From: Rhodobacter sp. Har01 | Lineage (GTDB): Bacteria > Pseudomonadota > Alphaproteobacteria > Rhodobacterales > Rhodobacteraceae | Assembly (NCBI RefSeq): GCF_020564565.1 | Contig: NZ_JAJCTD010000002.1 | Span: forward strand, 1-64,000 | Direction of reading: 5' to 3' | DNA length: 64,000 nt | Part shown: positions 1-11,892 of the stretch, piece after piece | Numbering within the stretch: the stretch's first letter is position 1 | How the letters are laid out: each line of letters opens with the position of its first letter | Program-made: the position numbers and the translations under genes | Notes under the pieces: model-generated | Databases searched by the model: none | What the model saw: only the letters and a program-made list of their open reading frames with translations | Told to the model about the DNA's origin: nothing

Positions 1-844
<844 letters not shown>

Positions 845-934
845 CGTGGCTGCCCTTGGTTCTGGGGACCCCGGGAGAGGACCCTCGGTTCACTCGCGCG
901 GCGGCTTACTGGCACAAGGGGGGAAAATCAAGCC

Positions 935-1567
935 TCAGTTGCCTGCCGGCGCAGGTGCGGGTGACGCAGGCGGGGCGGCGGGAGGGGCGGCTTTCATCGC
1001 CGCGGTGCGGGTGGCCAGCGCGGCCTGCAGCTGTTCGGGCGTCATGCCGAACCATTCGGGGTGTTCCAGCAGCCAGCCCTCGACCTTTTTCGCGGCATTG
1101 TAGGTCAGCGCATCCATCTGCTGGGCCTTGGTGCGGGTCAGGCCGGTGCCGATGACGCTTTCGCCGGACAGACCCTCGAAAACGGTGAACTGCTTGCCCT
1201 CGGGGTTCAGTTTCTTCTGCGCGGCGTCGTCCCAGATATTGGCGGTGATCACGACGACGGATTTCGGCGCGGCGACGACGGGAATGCCGGGCGGGGCCAG
1301 CGCGTAGCCGTCGATCGAGATGCCGATGTTGTAAAGCTTGCTGCCCTGGTAGCGGCCGAAACGGTCGGCGACGGCCTTGGACATCGCGGCTTCCCAATCG
1401 GCCGGGGTGGCCGGGCGGCTGATCGGCACCATCTGCACCTTGTCGGCAACGGCGATGTTCAGACCCAGGGCAAAGTCGCCCAGGGGCACCGGCGGCTCGG
1501 CCAGGTCGTTGCGGGCGCAGGCGGCCAGGCCAAGGGCCAAGATCAGGGCGGCAAGGCGGCGGGCCAT
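935..1567 (-). CDS. Hypothetical lipoprotein
   Basis: A protein of 210 residues with a lipoprotein signal: a charged MARR start, a hydrophobic core and the lipobox LAAC with the acceptor Cys near residue 17. This predicts an acylated envelope protein. The mature part contains no motif that I recognise. The C-terminus is a low-complexity Ala/Pro tail (PPAAPPASPAPAPAGN) that resembles a cell-wall-spanning or flexible extension. The start is supported by a CGGAGA ribosome site just upstream. It lies between parC and EF-Tu, transcribed in the same direction, but shows no functional link to either. It looks like a family-restricted protein of unknown function. Confidence 0.8.
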   Translation of the reverse strand: MARRLAALILALGLAACARNDLAEPPVPLGDFALGLNIAVADKVQMVPISRPATPADWEAAMSKAVADRFGRYQGSKLYNIGISIDGYALAPPGIPVVAAPKSVVVITANIWDDAAQKKLNPEGKQFTVFEGLSGESVIGTGLTRTKAQQMDALTYNAAKKVEGWLLEHPEWFGMTPEQLQAALATRTAAMKAAPPAAPPASPAPAPAGN

Positions 1568-1649
1568 GGGGATCTCCGGTGCGCAGGGGCTGGCCCCGAG
1601 GCATAGCCGAGGCCGCCGACCGCCGCAACGCCCCCCCCCGCGCCGGCGC

Positions 1650-1679
1650 CTGGCCCGGGTCTATCTGGCCCGGGTCTAT
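1650..1679. repeat. Perfect tandem duplication of a 15-base unit
   Basis: The unit CTGGCCCGGGTCTAT occurs twice head to tail with no spacer. It lies in the non-coding gap between the parC stop and the lipoprotein gene, next to a run of nine C residues. It looks like a recent slippage product; no function is evident. Confidence 0.85.
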
Positions 1680-1682
1680 GCC

Positions 1683-1700
1683 GGCCGCGCTCGCGCGGCC
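1683..1700 (-). terminator. Possible parC 3' hairpin
   Basis: A perfect inverted repeat (GGCCGCGC, two-base loop, GCGCGGCC) begins 9 bases past the parC stop codon. It has no T-run on the minus strand, so it may be a pausing or RNA-end-protecting stem rather than a full intrinsic terminator. Confidence 0.45.
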
Positions 1701-1708
1701 GCGCGGTT

Positions 1709-4012
<2,304 letters not shown>

Positions 4013-4052
4013 GGATGTTGTGTATTGCGGGCTGGCCGCGCGGTCCAGACGG

Positions 4053-4084
4053 TTTTCCCCGCGGGTCCCGGCCGACGGGGAAAA
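4053..4084. promoter_or_regulatory. Inverted repeat in the parC/SH3-gene divergent promoter region
   Basis: Arms TTTTCCCCG and CGGGGAAAA are separated by 14 bases in the 154-base gap between two divergent genes. It could be an operator or a transcribed stem. No regulator can be named. Confidence 0.35.
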
Positions 4085-4166
4085 GCCGGCGATTTTTCCT
4101 CTAAAGGCCTGCCGGTGAATGTGTTAGAAGGTCATCACCTGCCCTTGCCTGATAACTGGTGATCTC

Positions 4167-4739
4167 ATGTTCCGCCTTACGGTGCTGCTCTGTGCTGGCC
4201 TGTTCGTGACCCTTCTGGTCGCGGGCGAAGACCGGGGGCAGATGCGCCCCGGTCTGGCGAAGGCGGTGGCGGAAGGGCAAGACATCGTGGTGCTGGAACG
4301 CCGTCGGGCCGCCCCGGTGCAGCCGGCGGCGGTGGCGGCCGAACCCGCGGTCATTGCGGCCGCCTTCACGCCCGACCCAGCGCCGCCCGTGCCGGAACCG
4401 GCAGCCCGCAAGGTGACCCCGGCGCCGGTGTTCACGCTGTCGGCCTTGCCCTCGCTGGGCGGCGACAAGGTCGAGGTGGCAGAGACCCTTCCCGAAGCGA
4501 CCCCCGAGGCGGTTCCGCTCGGCAGCGCGACGGGGGGCGAGATCTGGTATGTGACCGCGAGTTCGGTAAACGTCCGCGAGGACCCTTCGACCGAGGCCTA
4601 TGTCCTGGGCAAGCTGGCCGCGGGCGAGGCGGTGACGGTGATCGCGATGGCAGACAGCGAATGGGCGCAGATCATCATCGAGGGCGACGGCATCGAAGGC
4701 TATGTCGCGACGCGCTTCCTGTCGCCGGTTGCGCCCTGA
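4167..4739 (+). CDS. SH3b-domain envelope protein
   Basis: A 190-residue protein with an N-terminal hydrophobic segment (about residues 4-19) that could be a signal anchor. A Pro/Ala/Val-rich linker follows to about residue 120. The C-terminal bacterial SH3 domain (about 124-187) shows the usual WYVTASSVNVREDPS opening and a GYVATRFL ending. Such domains bind peptidoglycan or protein ligands in the cell envelope; the partner is unknown here. The gene stands alone, divergent from parC and followed by an SDR gene. The start uses ATG after a weak ribosome site. No catalytic domain is attached. Confidence 0.8.
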   Translation: MFRLTVLLCAGLFVTLLVAGEDRGQMRPGLAKAVAEGQDIVVLERRRAAPVQPAAVAAEPAVIAAAFTPDPAPPVPEPAARKVTPAPVFTLSALPSLGGDKVEVAETLPEATPEAVPLGSATGGEIWYVTASSVNVREDPSTEAYVLGKLAAGEAVTVIAMADSEWAQIIIEGDGIEGYVATRFLSPVAP

Positions 4740-4780
4740 ACCGGTTTGACCTCTCTGCCGCCGGTCGCTAGGGCGGGATC

Positions 4781-5608
4781 ATGGACCGATCCATTCTGAT
4801 CACCGGGTGTTCCTCGGGCATCGGCTATGACGCCGCAAAGGGGCTGGCCGCGCGCGGCTGGCGGGTCTTCGCCACCTGCCGGGCCGAGGCCGACTGCGAA
4901 CGGCTGCGGGCCGAGGGGCTGGAGAGCTTTGTTCTGGACTACGCCGACGAGACCAGCATCGCGGCGGCGGTCGAGACGGTGAAGGGGCTGACCGGCGGCC
5001 GGCTGGGCGCCTTGTTCAACAACGGCGCCTTTGCCTGCCCCGGCGCGGTGGAAGACCTGCCACGGGGGGCGCTGCGGGAGATCTTCGAGGTCAACCTCTT
5101 CGGCTACCACGACCTGACGCGGCGGGTGATCCCGATGATGCGGGCGGCGGGGGCGGGGCGGATCGTCAACTGTTCCTCGGTGCTGGGGCTGGTGGCGATG
5201 CGCTGGCGCGGCGCCTATGTGGCGACCAAGTTCGCCATGGAGGGGCTGTCGGACGTGCTGCGGATCGAGATGAAGGGGACCGGGATCGAGGTGATCCTGA
5301 TCGAGCCCGGCCCGATCACCAGCCGCATCCGCGAGAACTCGGTGCCGCATTTCGAGCGGTGGGTGGACTGGCAGGCCTCGGCCCGGGTCGAGGAGTACCG
5401 CGGGCTGCTGCACCGGCTGTACCAGGCCAAGGACAAGCCCGACACCTTCGAGCTGCCGGCCAGCGCGGTGACGGCGCAGCTGATCCGGGCGCTGGAAAGC
5501 CCGCGGCCCAAGGCGCGCTATTACGTCACCCTGCCGACGCACCTGATGGGCTTCGCCCGCCGGTTCTTTCCGACCCGGGCGCTGGACTGGCTGATCGCGC
5601 GGGTCTGA
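4781..5608 (+). CDS. Short-chain dehydrogenase/reductase
   Basis: A 275-residue classical SDR that binds NAD(P)H with an N-terminal Rossmann fold (GCSSGIG, about residues 9-15). The catalytic residues are visible: Ser in NCSSVLG (about 131-133), Tyr146 and Lys150 in AYVATK. The NNAG-type loop reads NNGAF, a mild variant. Spacing and the C-terminal extension resemble the subfamily often annotated as retinol- or 17-beta-hydroxysteroid-dehydrogenase-like. The substrate cannot be predicted. It follows the SH3 gene by about 40 bases, and a new cluster starts behind it. Confidence 0.85.
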   Translation: MDRSILITGCSSGIGYDAAKGLAARGWRVFATCRAEADCERLRAEGLESFVLDYADETSIAAAVETVKGLTGGRLGALFNNGAFACPGAVEDLPRGALREIFEVNLFGYHDLTRRVIPMMRAAGAGRIVNCSSVLGLVAMRWRGAYVATKFAMEGLSDVLRIEMKGTGIEVILIEPGPITSRIRENSVPHFERWVDWQASARVEEYRGLLHRLYQAKDKPDTFELPASAVTAQLIRALESPRPKARYYVTLPTHLMGFARRFFPTRALDWLIARV

Positions 5609-5698
5609 TCCGGGCCACGGCGATTTCCGCTTCGCTTTTCGGCCTCGGTGCCCTACATCCCCCAGACCGGACCACAGACCGGAATGCGGAGGGCGCCC

Positions 5699-5902
5699 AT
5701 GCTGTCTGACCCGATGTTCCTGCTTGCCGCGGTGGCCTCGCTGATCGTGGCGGGCATCCTGATCTATGGCATCGCCAGCTTTGCCAAGGGCGGAGAGTCC
5801 AACGGGCGCGCGTCCAACCGCATCATGCGCTGGCGGCTGATCGCGCAGTTCATCGCCGTGGTGCTGGTTGCGGGCTTCGCCTGGCTGCGCGCAAAGGGAT
5901 AA
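5699..5902 (+). CDS. Small twin-transmembrane-helix protein
   Basis: A 67-residue protein with two hydrophobic helices (about 4-24 and 47-62) joined by a polar, Arg/Asn-rich loop. This layout matches the small HIG1-like or 'twin transmembrane helix' proteins found next to cobalamin adenosyltransferase genes in Rhodobacterales. An upstream in-frame ATG at 5648 would add 17 residues. The later ATG is preferred because GGAGGGCG lies at good spacing before it and the family begins close to the first helix. The stop codon lies one base before the next start, so it is very likely co-translated with the adenosyltransferase. Function unknown. Confidence 0.75.
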   Translation: MLSDPMFLLAAVASLIVAGILIYGIASFAKGGESNGRASNRIMRWRLIAQFIAVVLVAGFAWLRAKG

Positions 5903-5903
5903 C

Positions 5904-6482
5904 ATGGTCGTTCTGTCGAAAATCTACACCAAGACCGGCGATGCCGGGGAAACCGCGCTGGGCAACGGCGCGCGGGTGGCCAAGCACAGCCTGCGCGTCA
6001 GCGCCTATGGCACGGTCGATGAGACCAACGCCACGGTGGGCCTTGCCCGCCTGCACGCGCCGGCCGAGATGGATGCCGCCCTGGCCCGCATCTCGAACGA
6101 CCTGTTCGACCTGGGCGCCGATCTTTGCACCCCCAACCGCCACATGGATGAGGGCCTGCCCTACACCCCCCTGCGGATGATCGAGCCGCAGACCCTGCGG
6201 CTGGAAGCCGAGATCGACGCGATGAATGCGCTGTTGCAGCCCTTGCGCAGCTTCATCCTGCCCGGCGGCAGCCCCCTGGCCGCGCATCTGCACCTGTGCC
6301 GCACCGTCTGCCGCCGCGCCGAGCGGCTGGTGGTGGAAGCCGCGACGATGGAAGACGTGAACCCCGAGGCGGTGAAATACCTGAACCGGCTGTCCGACTG
6401 GTTCTTTGTAGCCGGGCGGATCGCCAATGAAAACGGCACGAAAGATGTGCTTTGGGTGCCGGGCCTGACCCGCGGCGGCTGA
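5904..6482 (+). CDS. Cob(I)alamin adenosyltransferase, PduO type
   Basis: Transfers the adenosyl group of ATP to reduced cobalamin, giving coenzyme B12. The 192 residues begin MVVLSKIYTKTGDAGETALG, the P-loop-like N-terminus typical of PduO enzymes. They also show the conserved SAYGTVDETNA, CRRAERLV and LNRLSDWFFVAGR segments that line the ATP and cobalamin sites. An earlier in-frame start at 5868 would overlap the upstream gene and add non-conserved residues, so this ATG is chosen. Adenosylcobalamin would serve mutases of the ethylmalonyl-CoA and methylmalonyl-CoA routes, which fits the acyl-CoA genes nearby and cobD further along. Confidence 0.93.
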   Translation: MVVLSKIYTKTGDAGETALGNGARVAKHSLRVSAYGTVDETNATVGLARLHAPAEMDAALARISNDLFDLGADLCTPNRHMDEGLPYTPLRMIEPQTLRLEAEIDAMNALLQPLRSFILPGGSPLAAHLHLCRTVCRRAERLVVEAATMEDVNPEAVKYLNRLSDWFFVAGRIANENGTKDVLWVPGLTRGG

Positions 6483-6618
6483 GCGCGATCGAAACGCGAC
6501 GTCCCGACGCGCGCTATCGTCGCATTTGCCCTGTTGAATCACTTTCTCCTGCGGTAATGGGCCTGCGGAAGCTTGGGCGGGCGCGGACCCCGTGCCCTTC
6601 GGATATGGAGATTGCCGC

Positions 6619-7392
6619 ATGAAGGTGCTGGTGCCTGTCAAACGGGTGATCGACTACAACGTGAAGGTTCGCGTCAAGGCGGACGGAAGCGGGGTCGATC
6701 TGGCCAACGTGAAGATGTCGATGAACCCCTTCGACGAGATCGCCGTGGAAGAGGCGATCCGGCTGAAGGAAAAGGGCATCGCGACCGAGGTCGTGGTGGT
6801 GTCGATCGGCGTCAAGCAGGCGCAGGAAACCCTGCGCAACGCCCTCGCGATGGGCGCCGACCGGGCGATCCTGATCGAGGCGACCGCCGACGTGCACACC
6901 GACATCGAACCCTTGTCGGTGGCCAAGCTGCTGGCCGCGGTGGTCAAGGAAGAAGGCCCGGGCCTGGTTCTGTGCGGCAAGCAGGCGATCGACAACGACA
7001 TGAACGCCACCGGCCAGATGCTGGCGGCGCTGTTGGGCTGGGCCCAGGGAACCTTCGTTTCCGAAGTCGCCATCGACGGCGGTGCGGCCAAGGTCACCCG
7101 TGAGGTGGACGGCGGTCTGCAGCAGATCAGCGTCACCCTGCCGGCGGTGCTGACGGTGGACCTGCGGCTGAATGAGCCGCGCTATGCCAGCCTGCCCAAC
7201 ATCATGAAGGCCAAGGCCAAGCCCCTGGCGGCGAAGACGCCGGCCGATTACGGCGTGGATGTCGCGCCGCGGCTGACGGTGCTGAAGACGGCGGAACCCA
7301 TGGGCCGCAAGGCCGGGGTCAAGGTCGGCTCGGTGGACGAGCTGATCGCCAAGCTCAAAGACGCAGGCGTTATCGGGGCGGGGGTGATCTGA
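6619..7392 (+). CDS. etfB: Electron transfer flavoprotein beta subunit
   Basis: Small subunit of the ETF heterodimer, which accepts electrons from acyl-CoA dehydrogenases and dimethylglycine/sarcosine dehydrogenases and passes them to ETF:quinone oxidoreductase. The 257 residues show the family pattern [19 protein letters not shown] at the start, [17 protein letters not shown], and the AMP-binding loop region around [11 protein letters not shown]. The ATG after GGAG is preferred to the in-frame codon at 6592, which would add nine residues. The stop overlaps the etfA start by one base (TGATG), so the two are translationally coupled. Confidence 0.97.
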   Translation: MKVLVPVKRVIDYNVKVRVKADGSGVDLANVKMSMNPFDEIAVEEAIRLKEKGIATEVVVVSIGVKQAQETLRNALAMGADRAILIEATADVHTDIEPLSVAKLLAAVVKEEGPGLVLCGKQAIDNDMNATGQMLAALLGWAQGTFVSEVAIDGGAAKVTREVDGGLQQISVTLPAVLTVDLRLNEPRYASLPNIMKAKAKPLAAKTPADYGVDVAPRLTVLKTAEPMGRKAGVKVGSVDELIAKLKDAGVIGAGVI

Positions 7393-8318
7393 TGGCCGTT
7401 CTTCTTCTTGCCGACGTGAACGACGGCCATCTGGCAACCGACCAGGTGGCCAAGACGCTGGCCGCCGTGGCCTCGCTTGGCGAAGTGCATGTGCTGGTGG
7501 CAGGCCAGGGTGGCGATGCCGCCGCGGCCGATGCCGCCAAGCTGGATGGCGTGTCGAAGGTGCTGTTCGCCGGCGACCACGCCTATTGCCATGGCATGGC
7601 CGAACCCACCGCGGCGCTGGTCGTCTCGCTGGCCGGCGGCTATGAGCACATCTGCGGCGCGGCCACCGCGTTCAACAAGAACGTGCTGCCGCGCGTGGCG
7701 GCGCTCTTGGACGTGATGGTGCTGTCGGACGTGACCGCCGTCATCGACGCCTCGACCTTCGAGCGCCCGATCTACGCCGGCAACGCCATGCAGACGGTCA
7801 AGACCGCCGACGCGACGAAGGTGTTCACGGTCCGCACCGCGAACTTCACCGCCGTCGGTGCCGGCGGTGCTGCCCCGGTTCAGGCCGTGGGCGGTGCGGT
7901 CGATGGCGCGCTGTCGGCCTGGGTGGAAGACCGGGTCGCGGCCAGCGACCGGCCGGAACTGACCAGCGCCAAGATCGTCGTCTCGGGCGGCCGCGGTGTC
8001 GGGTCGGAAGAAAACTTCGGCCTGATCGAAAAGCTGGCCGACAAGCTGGGCGCCGCCGTGGGCGCCAGCCGCGCGGCGGTCGATTCGGGCTATGCGCCGA
8101 ATGACTGGCAGGTTGGCCAGACCGGCAAGGTCGTGGCGCCGAACCTGTACGTTGCGGTCGGCATCTCGGGCGCGATCCAGCACCTGGCCGGCATGAAGGA
8201 CAGCAAGGTCATCGTCGCCATCAACAAGGACGAAGAGGCGCCGATCTTCCAGGTGGCCGATTACGGCCTGGTGGCAGACCTGTTCACCGCCTTGCCGGAA
8301 CTGACCGGCAAGCTTTGA
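7392..8318 (+). CDS. etfA: Electron transfer flavoprotein alpha subunit
   Basis: Large subunit of ETF; its C-terminal domain binds FAD. The 308 residues match the family length. The C-terminal FAD signature is clear: [11 protein letters not shown], then [20 protein letters not shown] and the [15 protein letters not shown] segment. It is coupled to etfB through a one-base overlap and followed by a strong terminator, so etfBA is a two-gene unit. Clients in this window would include the Mcd-type acyl-CoA dehydrogenase and possibly the dimethylglycine-dehydrogenase-like enzyme. Confidence 0.97.
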   Translation: MAVLLLADVNDGHLATDQVAKTLAAVASLGEVHVLVAGQGGDAAAADAAKLDGVSKVLFAGDHAYCHGMAEPTAALVVSLAGGYEHICGAATAFNKNVLPRVAALLDVMVLSDVTAVIDASTFERPIYAGNAMQTVKTADATKVFTVRTANFTAVGAGGAAPVQAVGGAVDGALSAWVEDRVAASDRPELTSAKIVVSGGRGVGSEENFGLIEKLADKLGAAVGASRAAVDSGYAPNDWQVGQTGKVVAPNLYVAVGISGAIQHLAGMKDSKVIVAINKDEEAPIFQVADYGLVADLFTALPELTGKL

Positions 8319-8340
8319 TCGGCCGATGAATGGAACCAGG

Positions 8341-8370
8341 ACGGGCGCCCCTTGCGGCGCCCGTTTGCGT
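8341..8370 (+). terminator. Intrinsic terminator of etfBA
   Basis: A nine-base-pair stem (ACGGGCGCC, loop CCTTGC, GGCGCCCGT) is followed by TTGCGTTTGC. It sits 22 bases after the etfA stop and separates etfA from the convergent gene. Confidence 0.8.
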
Positions 8371-8403
8371 TTGCACCCGCCGGAACAAACGTTCTTCGTC
8401 GTC

Positions 8404-9225
8404 CTACAGAAGCCGCTCGATCACCGGCGCCAGCGCTTCGGCCATTTCCCGGTGCGCAGCTGCGCCGGGCAGTTCCTGCGCCGCGCTTTCCTCGGCCGGG
8501 GTGAAGCGCATCGCCCGCACCCCCTCGGCCTGGGCCGCGGGGCTGGCGACATGCTCGACATAGGCCGAGACATCGGGCACCAGCGCCTCGACCAGCCCGC
8601 GGTCGATGAACATCGGCGCGGTGTTAGGCGGGCCGAAGCTCTCGGGCGGCGGGGCCGAGCCGGTCCAGACCAGCACGCGCCGCTGCGGCATCCGCGCCAG
8701 GATGCCCCGCATTCGCACCAGCCAGAGGTTGCGCAACTCCTCGACCACCGGGGCAAGCCTCTCTGGCCCGCGGGCCCAGAGCGCGTGGATCAGATGGCGG
8801 GTGAAGTGAAACTCGGTGAAATCGACGTCACGGTACATCGAGCGCAGCAGCGGCGTGGCGGCGATGAAGCGGTCGTTGCGGCGGGGGTGGACAGTGTAGA
8901 ACCGGTTGGTCTGGTTCTGCGCCCCCAGCACCTGCAGCACCGCCAGATGGGCCGCCCCGGCCACTTCGCCCACGCCACGGTCGCCCAGATAGACATCGGG
9001 GCCGGCGTTCGGCACGCCGAGATTGGCCACCGGAACGCCGAGCCGTTCCTCGACCAGCGCCGGAAAGGGCGCGATGACGAACCTGCCATGCGTCACGGTT
9101 CCGCCCAGCATGGCCAGGTATTCCCCAGTCAGGTCGCGGCGCGGCCCCCGGAAGGTCAGCCGCGACATCCCGTAATGACAGGAGAAATAGTCGAGCGCCC
9201 CGTCGCCCGGATGAACGAACGCCAT
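8404..9225 (-). CDS. DUF6473-family protein
   Basis: A 273-residue protein whose conserved opening (MAFVHPGDGALDYF, then YGMSRLTFRGPRRDL and LGGTVTHGRFV) matches the DUF6473 proteins of Rhodobacterales. No signal peptide or membrane segment is evident. The region up to residue ~90 (GVPVANLGVPNAGPDVYLGD) looks like an SGNH-hydrolase-type or sulfotransferase-neighbourhood fold, but the catalytic residues cannot be assigned. A TTG at 9252 could add nine residues; the ATG at the conserved family start is preferred. It is convergent with etfA and divergent from the hydroxyacyl-CoA dehydrogenase gene. Function unknown. Confidence 0.75.
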   Translation of the reverse strand: MAFVHPGDGALDYFSCHYGMSRLTFRGPRRDLTGEYLAMLGGTVTHGRFVIAPFPALVEERLGVPVANLGVPNAGPDVYLGDRGVGEVAGAAHLAVLQVLGAQNQTNRFYTVHPRRNDRFIAATPLLRSMYRDVDFTEFHFTRHLIHALWARGPERLAPVVEELRNLWLVRMRGILARMPQRRVLVWTGSAPPPESFGPPNTAPMFIDRGLVEALVPDVSAYVEHVASPAAQAEGVRAMRFTPAEESAAQELPGAAAHREMAEALAPVIERLL

Positions 9226-9404
9226 CTTCCACACCCAAGAAATTTCCAACACCCGGGGACATCCTGCCAGCGCCGCCTTTCCAAAAGTCTAAACCGCGGC
9301 CTTTGCCAAGAAAGCGAGGTGTTTTCCTTGTGCCCGCCGCGCGGCCTTGTCCTGCCCCGGAGCGGGCCGTAAGGTCGGCCCGGAGGCTGCGAAAGGGCGA
9401 AGCG

Positions 9405-10280
9405 ATGGAAGTCAGGACGGTCGGCATTGTGGGCGCAGGGCAGATGGGCAACGGCATCGCCCATGTCTTCGCTCTGGCGGGCTACGACGTGCTTCTGAAC
9501 GACATCAGCGAGGACGGCCTGAAACAGGCGCTGGTCACCATCGGCCGCAACTTGGACCGCCAGGTTTCCCGCGGCAAGGTGACGGCCGAGTTGAGGGCCG
9601 AGGCGATGGCCCGCATCCGCACCACGATGAAGCTGTCGGAGATCGGGCCACTGGACCTGATCATCGAGGCCGCGACCGAGCGCGAGACGGTCAAACAGGC
9701 GATCTTCGACGACCTCGCGCCGCATCTGAAGCCGCACACCATCCTGACGTCCAACACTTCGTCGATCTCGATCACCCGGCTGGCCAGCCGCACCGACCGG
9801 CCGGAAAAGTTCATGGGCCTGCACTTCATGAACCCGGTGCCGGTGATGCAGCTGGTGGAGCTGATCCGCGGCATCGCCACCGACCAGGCGACCTGGGACA
9901 CCATGCACGCGGTGGTGGCGCGGCTGGGCAAGACCGCCGCCAGCGCCGAGGATTTCCCGGCCTTCATCGTGAACCGCATCCTGATCCCGATGATCAACGA
10001 GGCGGTCTACACGCTGTACGAAGGCGTCGGCAACGTGAAGAGCATCGACCAGGCGCTGAAGCTGGGCGCCAATCACCCGATGGGGCCGCTGGAACTGGCC
10101 GATTTCATCGGGCTGGACACCTGCCTTGCCATCATGAACGTGCTGTATGACGGGCTGGCCGACAGCAAGTACCGCCCCTGCCCCTTGCTGACCAAGTATG
10201 TCGAGGCCGGCTGGCTGGGCCGCAAGACCCAGCGGGGATTCTACGACTACCGGGGCGAGGTGCCGGTGCCGACACGCTGA
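9405..10280 (+). CDS. 3-hydroxybutyryl-CoA dehydrogenase
   Basis: Interconverts 3-hydroxybutyryl-CoA and acetoacetyl-CoA using NAD(P). The 291 residues have an N-terminal Rossmann domain (GIVGAGQMGNGIAHVFA). The NTSSISITRLA loop and HFMNPVPVMQLVE with the catalytic His near residue 140 follow, then the FIVNRILIPMINEA substrate-domain motif and a C-terminal GRKTQRGFYDY. Length and motifs match Hbd-type enzymes rather than the longer fatty-acid-oxidation fusion. The ATG after AAAGGGCG is chosen; an earlier in-frame start at 9303 would add 34 unconserved residues. Clustering near etfBA is common in this family and points to C4 acyl-CoA metabolism, including storage-polymer turnover and the ethylmalonyl-CoA pathway. 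Confidence 0.93.
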   Translation: MEVRTVGIVGAGQMGNGIAHVFALAGYDVLLNDISEDGLKQALVTIGRNLDRQVSRGKVTAELRAEAMARIRTTMKLSEIGPLDLIIEAATERETVKQAIFDDLAPHLKPHTILTSNTSSISITRLASRTDRPEKFMGLHFMNPVPVMQLVELIRGIATDQATWDTMHAVVARLGKTAASAEDFPAFIVNRILIPMINEAVYTLYEGVGNVKSIDQALKLGANHPMGPLELADFIGLDTCLAIMNVLYDGLADSKYRPCPLLTKYVEAGWLGRKTQRGFYDYRGEVPVPTR

Positions 10281-10322
10281 ACCGCCCTCCGGGCACTTGC
10301 TGCCCGCAGCCAGGATTTGCGA

Positions 10323-10332
10323 GGGGGGGGGG
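10323..10332. repeat. Run of ten G residues in the leader of the YdeI-like gene
   Basis: An uninterrupted G10 tract ends 5 bases before the ATG and replaces a normal Shine-Dalgarno sequence. Length changes by slippage would alter ribosome binding or spacing without a frameshift. Confidence 0.7.
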
Positions 10333-10337
10333 CCACG

Positions 10338-10958
10338 ATGATTTCGGAGATTGAAGACTATTTCCTGAAAGGGTGCGGGCGCTGCCCCCGGTTTTCCTCG
10401 CCCGACTGTTCGGCGCTGCTTTGGGCGCAAGGCCTGCAAGACCTGCGCCGCATCTGCCGCGAGGCCGGGTTGGCCGAGACAGTGAAATGGGGCCATCCCT
10501 GCTACATGCACGCCGGCCGAAACATCGCGATCATCGGCGCGTTCCGCGGCGATTTCCGCCTGAGTTTCTTCAACGCCGCCCTGATGAAAGACCCTGCGGG
10601 AGTGCTGGCGAAACAGGGGGAGAATTCCAGCCATCCCGACATGATCCGCTTTACCAGGGCGGCACAGGTGACGGCGCAGGAGCCAGTCCTGCGGTCGTAC
10701 ATCAAGGAAGCGATGGGCTATGCCGAGGCCGGTCTCAAGGCGCCGAAAGACGCGCGCGAGGTTGATCTGCCGGATGAGCTGATCGAGGCGCTGGATGCCG
10801 ACCCCGAACTGGCCGAGGCGTTTCACGCCCTGACGCCAGGGCGGAAGAAGAGTTATGCGCTGAACCTGAATTCGGCAAAGACGGCGGCGACCCGGGTCTC
10901 GCGCATTGCCGGGTTCCGCGCCAGAATCCTTGCCGGAAAGGGCGCCACCGAGCGGTGA
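10338..10958 (+). CDS. YdeI/OmpD-associated-type protein (DUF1801 plus OmdA domains)
   Basis: A 206-residue cytoplasmic protein. The first two thirds contain the DUF1801-like pattern (AETVKWGHPCYMHAGRNIAIIGAFRGDFRLSF is its core, around residues 48-80). The C-terminal part (LPDELIEALDADPELAEAF, then LTPGRKKSYALNLNSAKTAATR) is the OmdA/bacteriocin-protection segment. The biochemical role of this family is not known. The ATG is chosen over an upstream TTG at 10317 that lies before the G-tract. It is convergent with the acyltransferase gene, with only seven bases between the stops. Confidence 0.8.
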   Translation: MISEIEDYFLKGCGRCPRFSSPDCSALLWAQGLQDLRRICREAGLAETVKWGHPCYMHAGRNIAIIGAFRGDFRLSFFNAALMKDPAGVLAKQGENSSHPDMIRFTRAAQVTAQEPVLRSYIKEAMGYAEAGLKAPKDAREVDLPDELIEALDADPELAEAFHALTPGRKKSYALNLNSAKTAATRVSRIAGFRARILAGKGATER

Positions 10959-10965
10959 GAGCGGG

Positions 10966-11892
10966 TTACTTCCCCAACGCCAGCGTGTGCTCGCGCAGCC
11001 AGGCCAGAAAGCCGCGCGGGTTGCCTTCCCACTTGGCCAGTTCGCTGGCCGGGATCGGTTCGCCGATGTAGGGGCGCTGCGGCTTGAACAGGCTGCGCTT
11101 GATTTCATACAGCAGCAGGCCCTGGCGCAGGGTGTCCGACAGTTGGTTGGCGATCTGGAACGCCCGGCTGTTCTGGCCGGGGAAATAGATCGGCAGGATG
11201 GTCGCGCCCGAGCCCTTCACGATCTTGTGGGTGAAGACGTTCCACTCGGCCTCGACGGCGCGGCCCCACCAGCCGGGCGACATTGCCACCTTGCCGGCCG
11301 GGAACAGGATGATCACGCCACCGGCCCTGAGGTGGTCCATGGTGTCCTGGCGCATCTTCAGGCCCAGTTCGCGGGCGTTGTCCTCGTGCGGGAAGGGCAC
11401 GGGGATCATGAATTCCTCGACCTCGGGAATGCCGGTCAGGAGGCTGCGGGTCAGGATGCGGAAGTCAGACCGCACCCGGTTGACCATTTCGGCCATCAGC
11501 ATGCCGTCGACCAGCCCCGAGGGATGGTTGGCCACCACCACCAGCGGCCCGGTGGCCGGAATCCGGGCGATCTCTTCGGGCGGAGTGTCGATGCGGATGC
11601 CCATGTGCCGGATCGCCTTGGGCCAGAACGGCGCGCCGAAGGGGGCGCCCGATTTCTCGAAGCTGCGGATCAGGCTGAGAAGCTGGACCTTGGCGGTCAT
11701 CCATTCGATGGCGCGGATGGTGCCGGCCTTGAACGGGTTCTTGAAGGTGCCCGCATAGCTGAGCCGCCGCATGTCGTAGGGCTTGTCCGGCTTGGGTGCC
11801 GGCGGCACCTCGGCTGCGATCTGGCTCTGTTCGATCACGACGCGGCGGTCCTCAGGGTGCCGCCCCGGCGGGCCGGGGCAATCCTCGCTCAA
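10966..11892 (-). CDS. Lysophospholipid acyltransferase family protein (PlsC fold)
   Basis: A 308-residue protein with the acyltransferase motif NHPSGLVDG (His123 and Asp129), a variant with five rather than four residues between the catalytic His and Asp, seen in a PlsC-like subfamily. The block FPAGKVAMSP near residue 205 corresponds to the second conserved acyltransferase motif. It probably acylates a lysolipid at the membrane; the acceptor is unknown and could be a lyso-ornithine lipid or lysophosphatidate. The TTG start overlaps the stop of the HPr gene by four bases (TTGA), which argues for coupling. A later start is possible but would cut conserved sequence before residue 45. Confidence 0.75.
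   Translation of the reverse strand: MSEDCPGPPGRHPEDRRVVIEQSQIAAEVPPAPKPDKPYDMRRLSYAGTFKNPFKAGTIRAIEWMTAKVQLLSLIRSFEKSGAPFGAPFWPKAIRHMGIRIDTPPEEIARIPATGPLVVVANHPSGLVDGMLMAEMVNRVRSDFRILTRSLLTGIPEVEEFMIPVPFPHEDNARELGLKMRQDTMDHLRAGGVIILFPAGKVAMSPGWWGRAVEAEWNVFTHKIVKGSGATILPIYFPGQNSRAFQIANQLSDTLRQGLLLYEIKRSLFKPQRPYIGEPIPASELAKWEGNPRGFLAWLREHTLALGK

Noticed and set aside
9156..11108. A 650-codon minus-strand frame opposite the hydroxybutyryl-CoA dehydrogenase and YdeI-like genes
   Set aside because: Shadow of conserved plus-strand genes without recognisable domains.
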